From Thiohalocapsa sp. (GTDB lineage Bacteria; Pseudomonadota; Gammaproteobacteria; Chromatiales; Chromatiaceae), in NCBI GenBank assembly GCA_028277725.1, contig JANQFX010000046.1, forward strand, positions 42,251 to 106,250: a stretch of 64,000 bases of DNA. Direction: 5' to 3'. A program made the position numbers and the translations under genes. The notes below the pieces were generated by a model. It worked only from the letters and a program-made list of their open reading frames with translations. It was not told where the DNA came from and did no database searches. Numbering within the stretch: the stretch's first letter is position 1; each line of letters starts with the position of its first letter. This document shows positions 63,883 through 64,000 of the stretch, one piece after another.

Positions 63883-64000
63883 CTAAACCCGCTCCACCCT
63901 ACAGGCGCACTTCTTGTAATCGGTCTCCTTCGACAGCGGATCGGTGGCGTCGAGGGTGAGCTTGTTGACCAACCGGTTGGCGTCGAACCAGGGCACGAAC
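63883..64000 (-). CDS. napA: Periplasmic nitrate reductase catalytic subunit NapA, 3' end only
   Basis: The last 38 codons and stop of NapA; the rest lies beyond the window edge. The sequence [18 protein letters not shown] and the terminal [10 protein letters not shown] match the conserved C-terminus of NapA (usually FVPFFDxxxLINKVTLDATDPIS...DFKKCAVRI). It identifies the molybdenum-cofactor nitrate reductase of the nap operon, with napG, napH and napB following on the same strand. Confidence 0.93.
   Translation of the reverse strand, partial: FVPWFDANRLVNKLTLDATDPLSKETDYKKCACRVERV

Overview
This 64 kb window comes from the chromosome of a GC-rich gammaproteobacterium. Several things suggest a Chromatiales-type (purple sulfur or related) bacterium: a complete ybgC-tolQRAB-pal-cpoB cluster, a type IV minor-pilin/PilY1 operon, gamma-type SpeA, HtpG and GspE proteins, a periplasmic nitrate reductase (nap) locus, and accessory families common in that group (AAA-ATPase-like/PD-(D/E)XK, Uma2, PIN/Phd toxin-antitoxin). 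The taxonomic call is an inference from gene content. No rRNA, tRNA, prophage, insertion sequence or CRISPR array was recognised.

Layout. 1-8.6 kb, plus strand: 3' end of envC, ctpA protease, a DJ-1/YajL protein, then a polyprenol-phosphate sugar-phosphate transferase and a WbpM-type sugar dehydratase (surface polysaccharide), translationally coupled to a GspE-type secretion ATPase. 8.6-10.2 kb: type II glutamine synthetase (glnII) preceded by sigma-54 promoter elements and a perfect NtrC box. 10.3-15.4 kb: Ser/Thr kinase, DUF1028 protein, response regulator-diguanylate cyclase, TauE/SafE transporter. 15.5-21.4 kb, minus strand: the Tol-Pal operon. 21.6-23.4 kb: an outer-membrane-factor-like protein and a membrane fusion protein without a pump gene. 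23.6-32.3 kb, mostly minus strand: lipoproteins, an exported glutaminase, a GlcG/HbpS-like protein, ispG, a Nudix protein, yjbQ, mazG, unknown envelope proteins and a VapBC-type module. A possible orphan small RNA with C-rich loops lies at about 24.48-24.60 kb on the plus strand.

32.5-41.8 kb: PD-(D/E)XK/AAA protein, the remains of an MNT-HEPN toxin-antitoxin pair, htpG, divergent phosphoglucomutase, a 51-codon exported peptide gene with a strong terminator, then a peroxiredoxin-glutaredoxin fusion followed by glutathione reductase, which together form a peroxide-reducing chain. 41.8-43.1 kb: DUF4124/trypsin-like protease. 43.7-50.9 kb: pilV-pilW-pilX-pilY1-pilE; PilV has a very long leader built from 15-nt tandem repeats. 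51-56 kb, minus strand: RND pump, a small coiled-coil protein and a membrane fusion protein. 56-61 kb: speA, a methyltransferase, a GDSL esterase lipoprotein and a Uma2 nuclease-like protein. 61-64 kb, minus strand: napB, napH, napG and the 3' end of napA, interrupted by three related MITE-like inverted-repeat elements.

The most noteworthy non-coding signals are the candidate sRNA, the unusual sigma-54/NtrC arrangement at glnII, the MITE cluster inside the nap locus, a pair of dispersed double-hairpin repeats (38.7 and 58.3 kb), and the 15-nt repeats in pilV.
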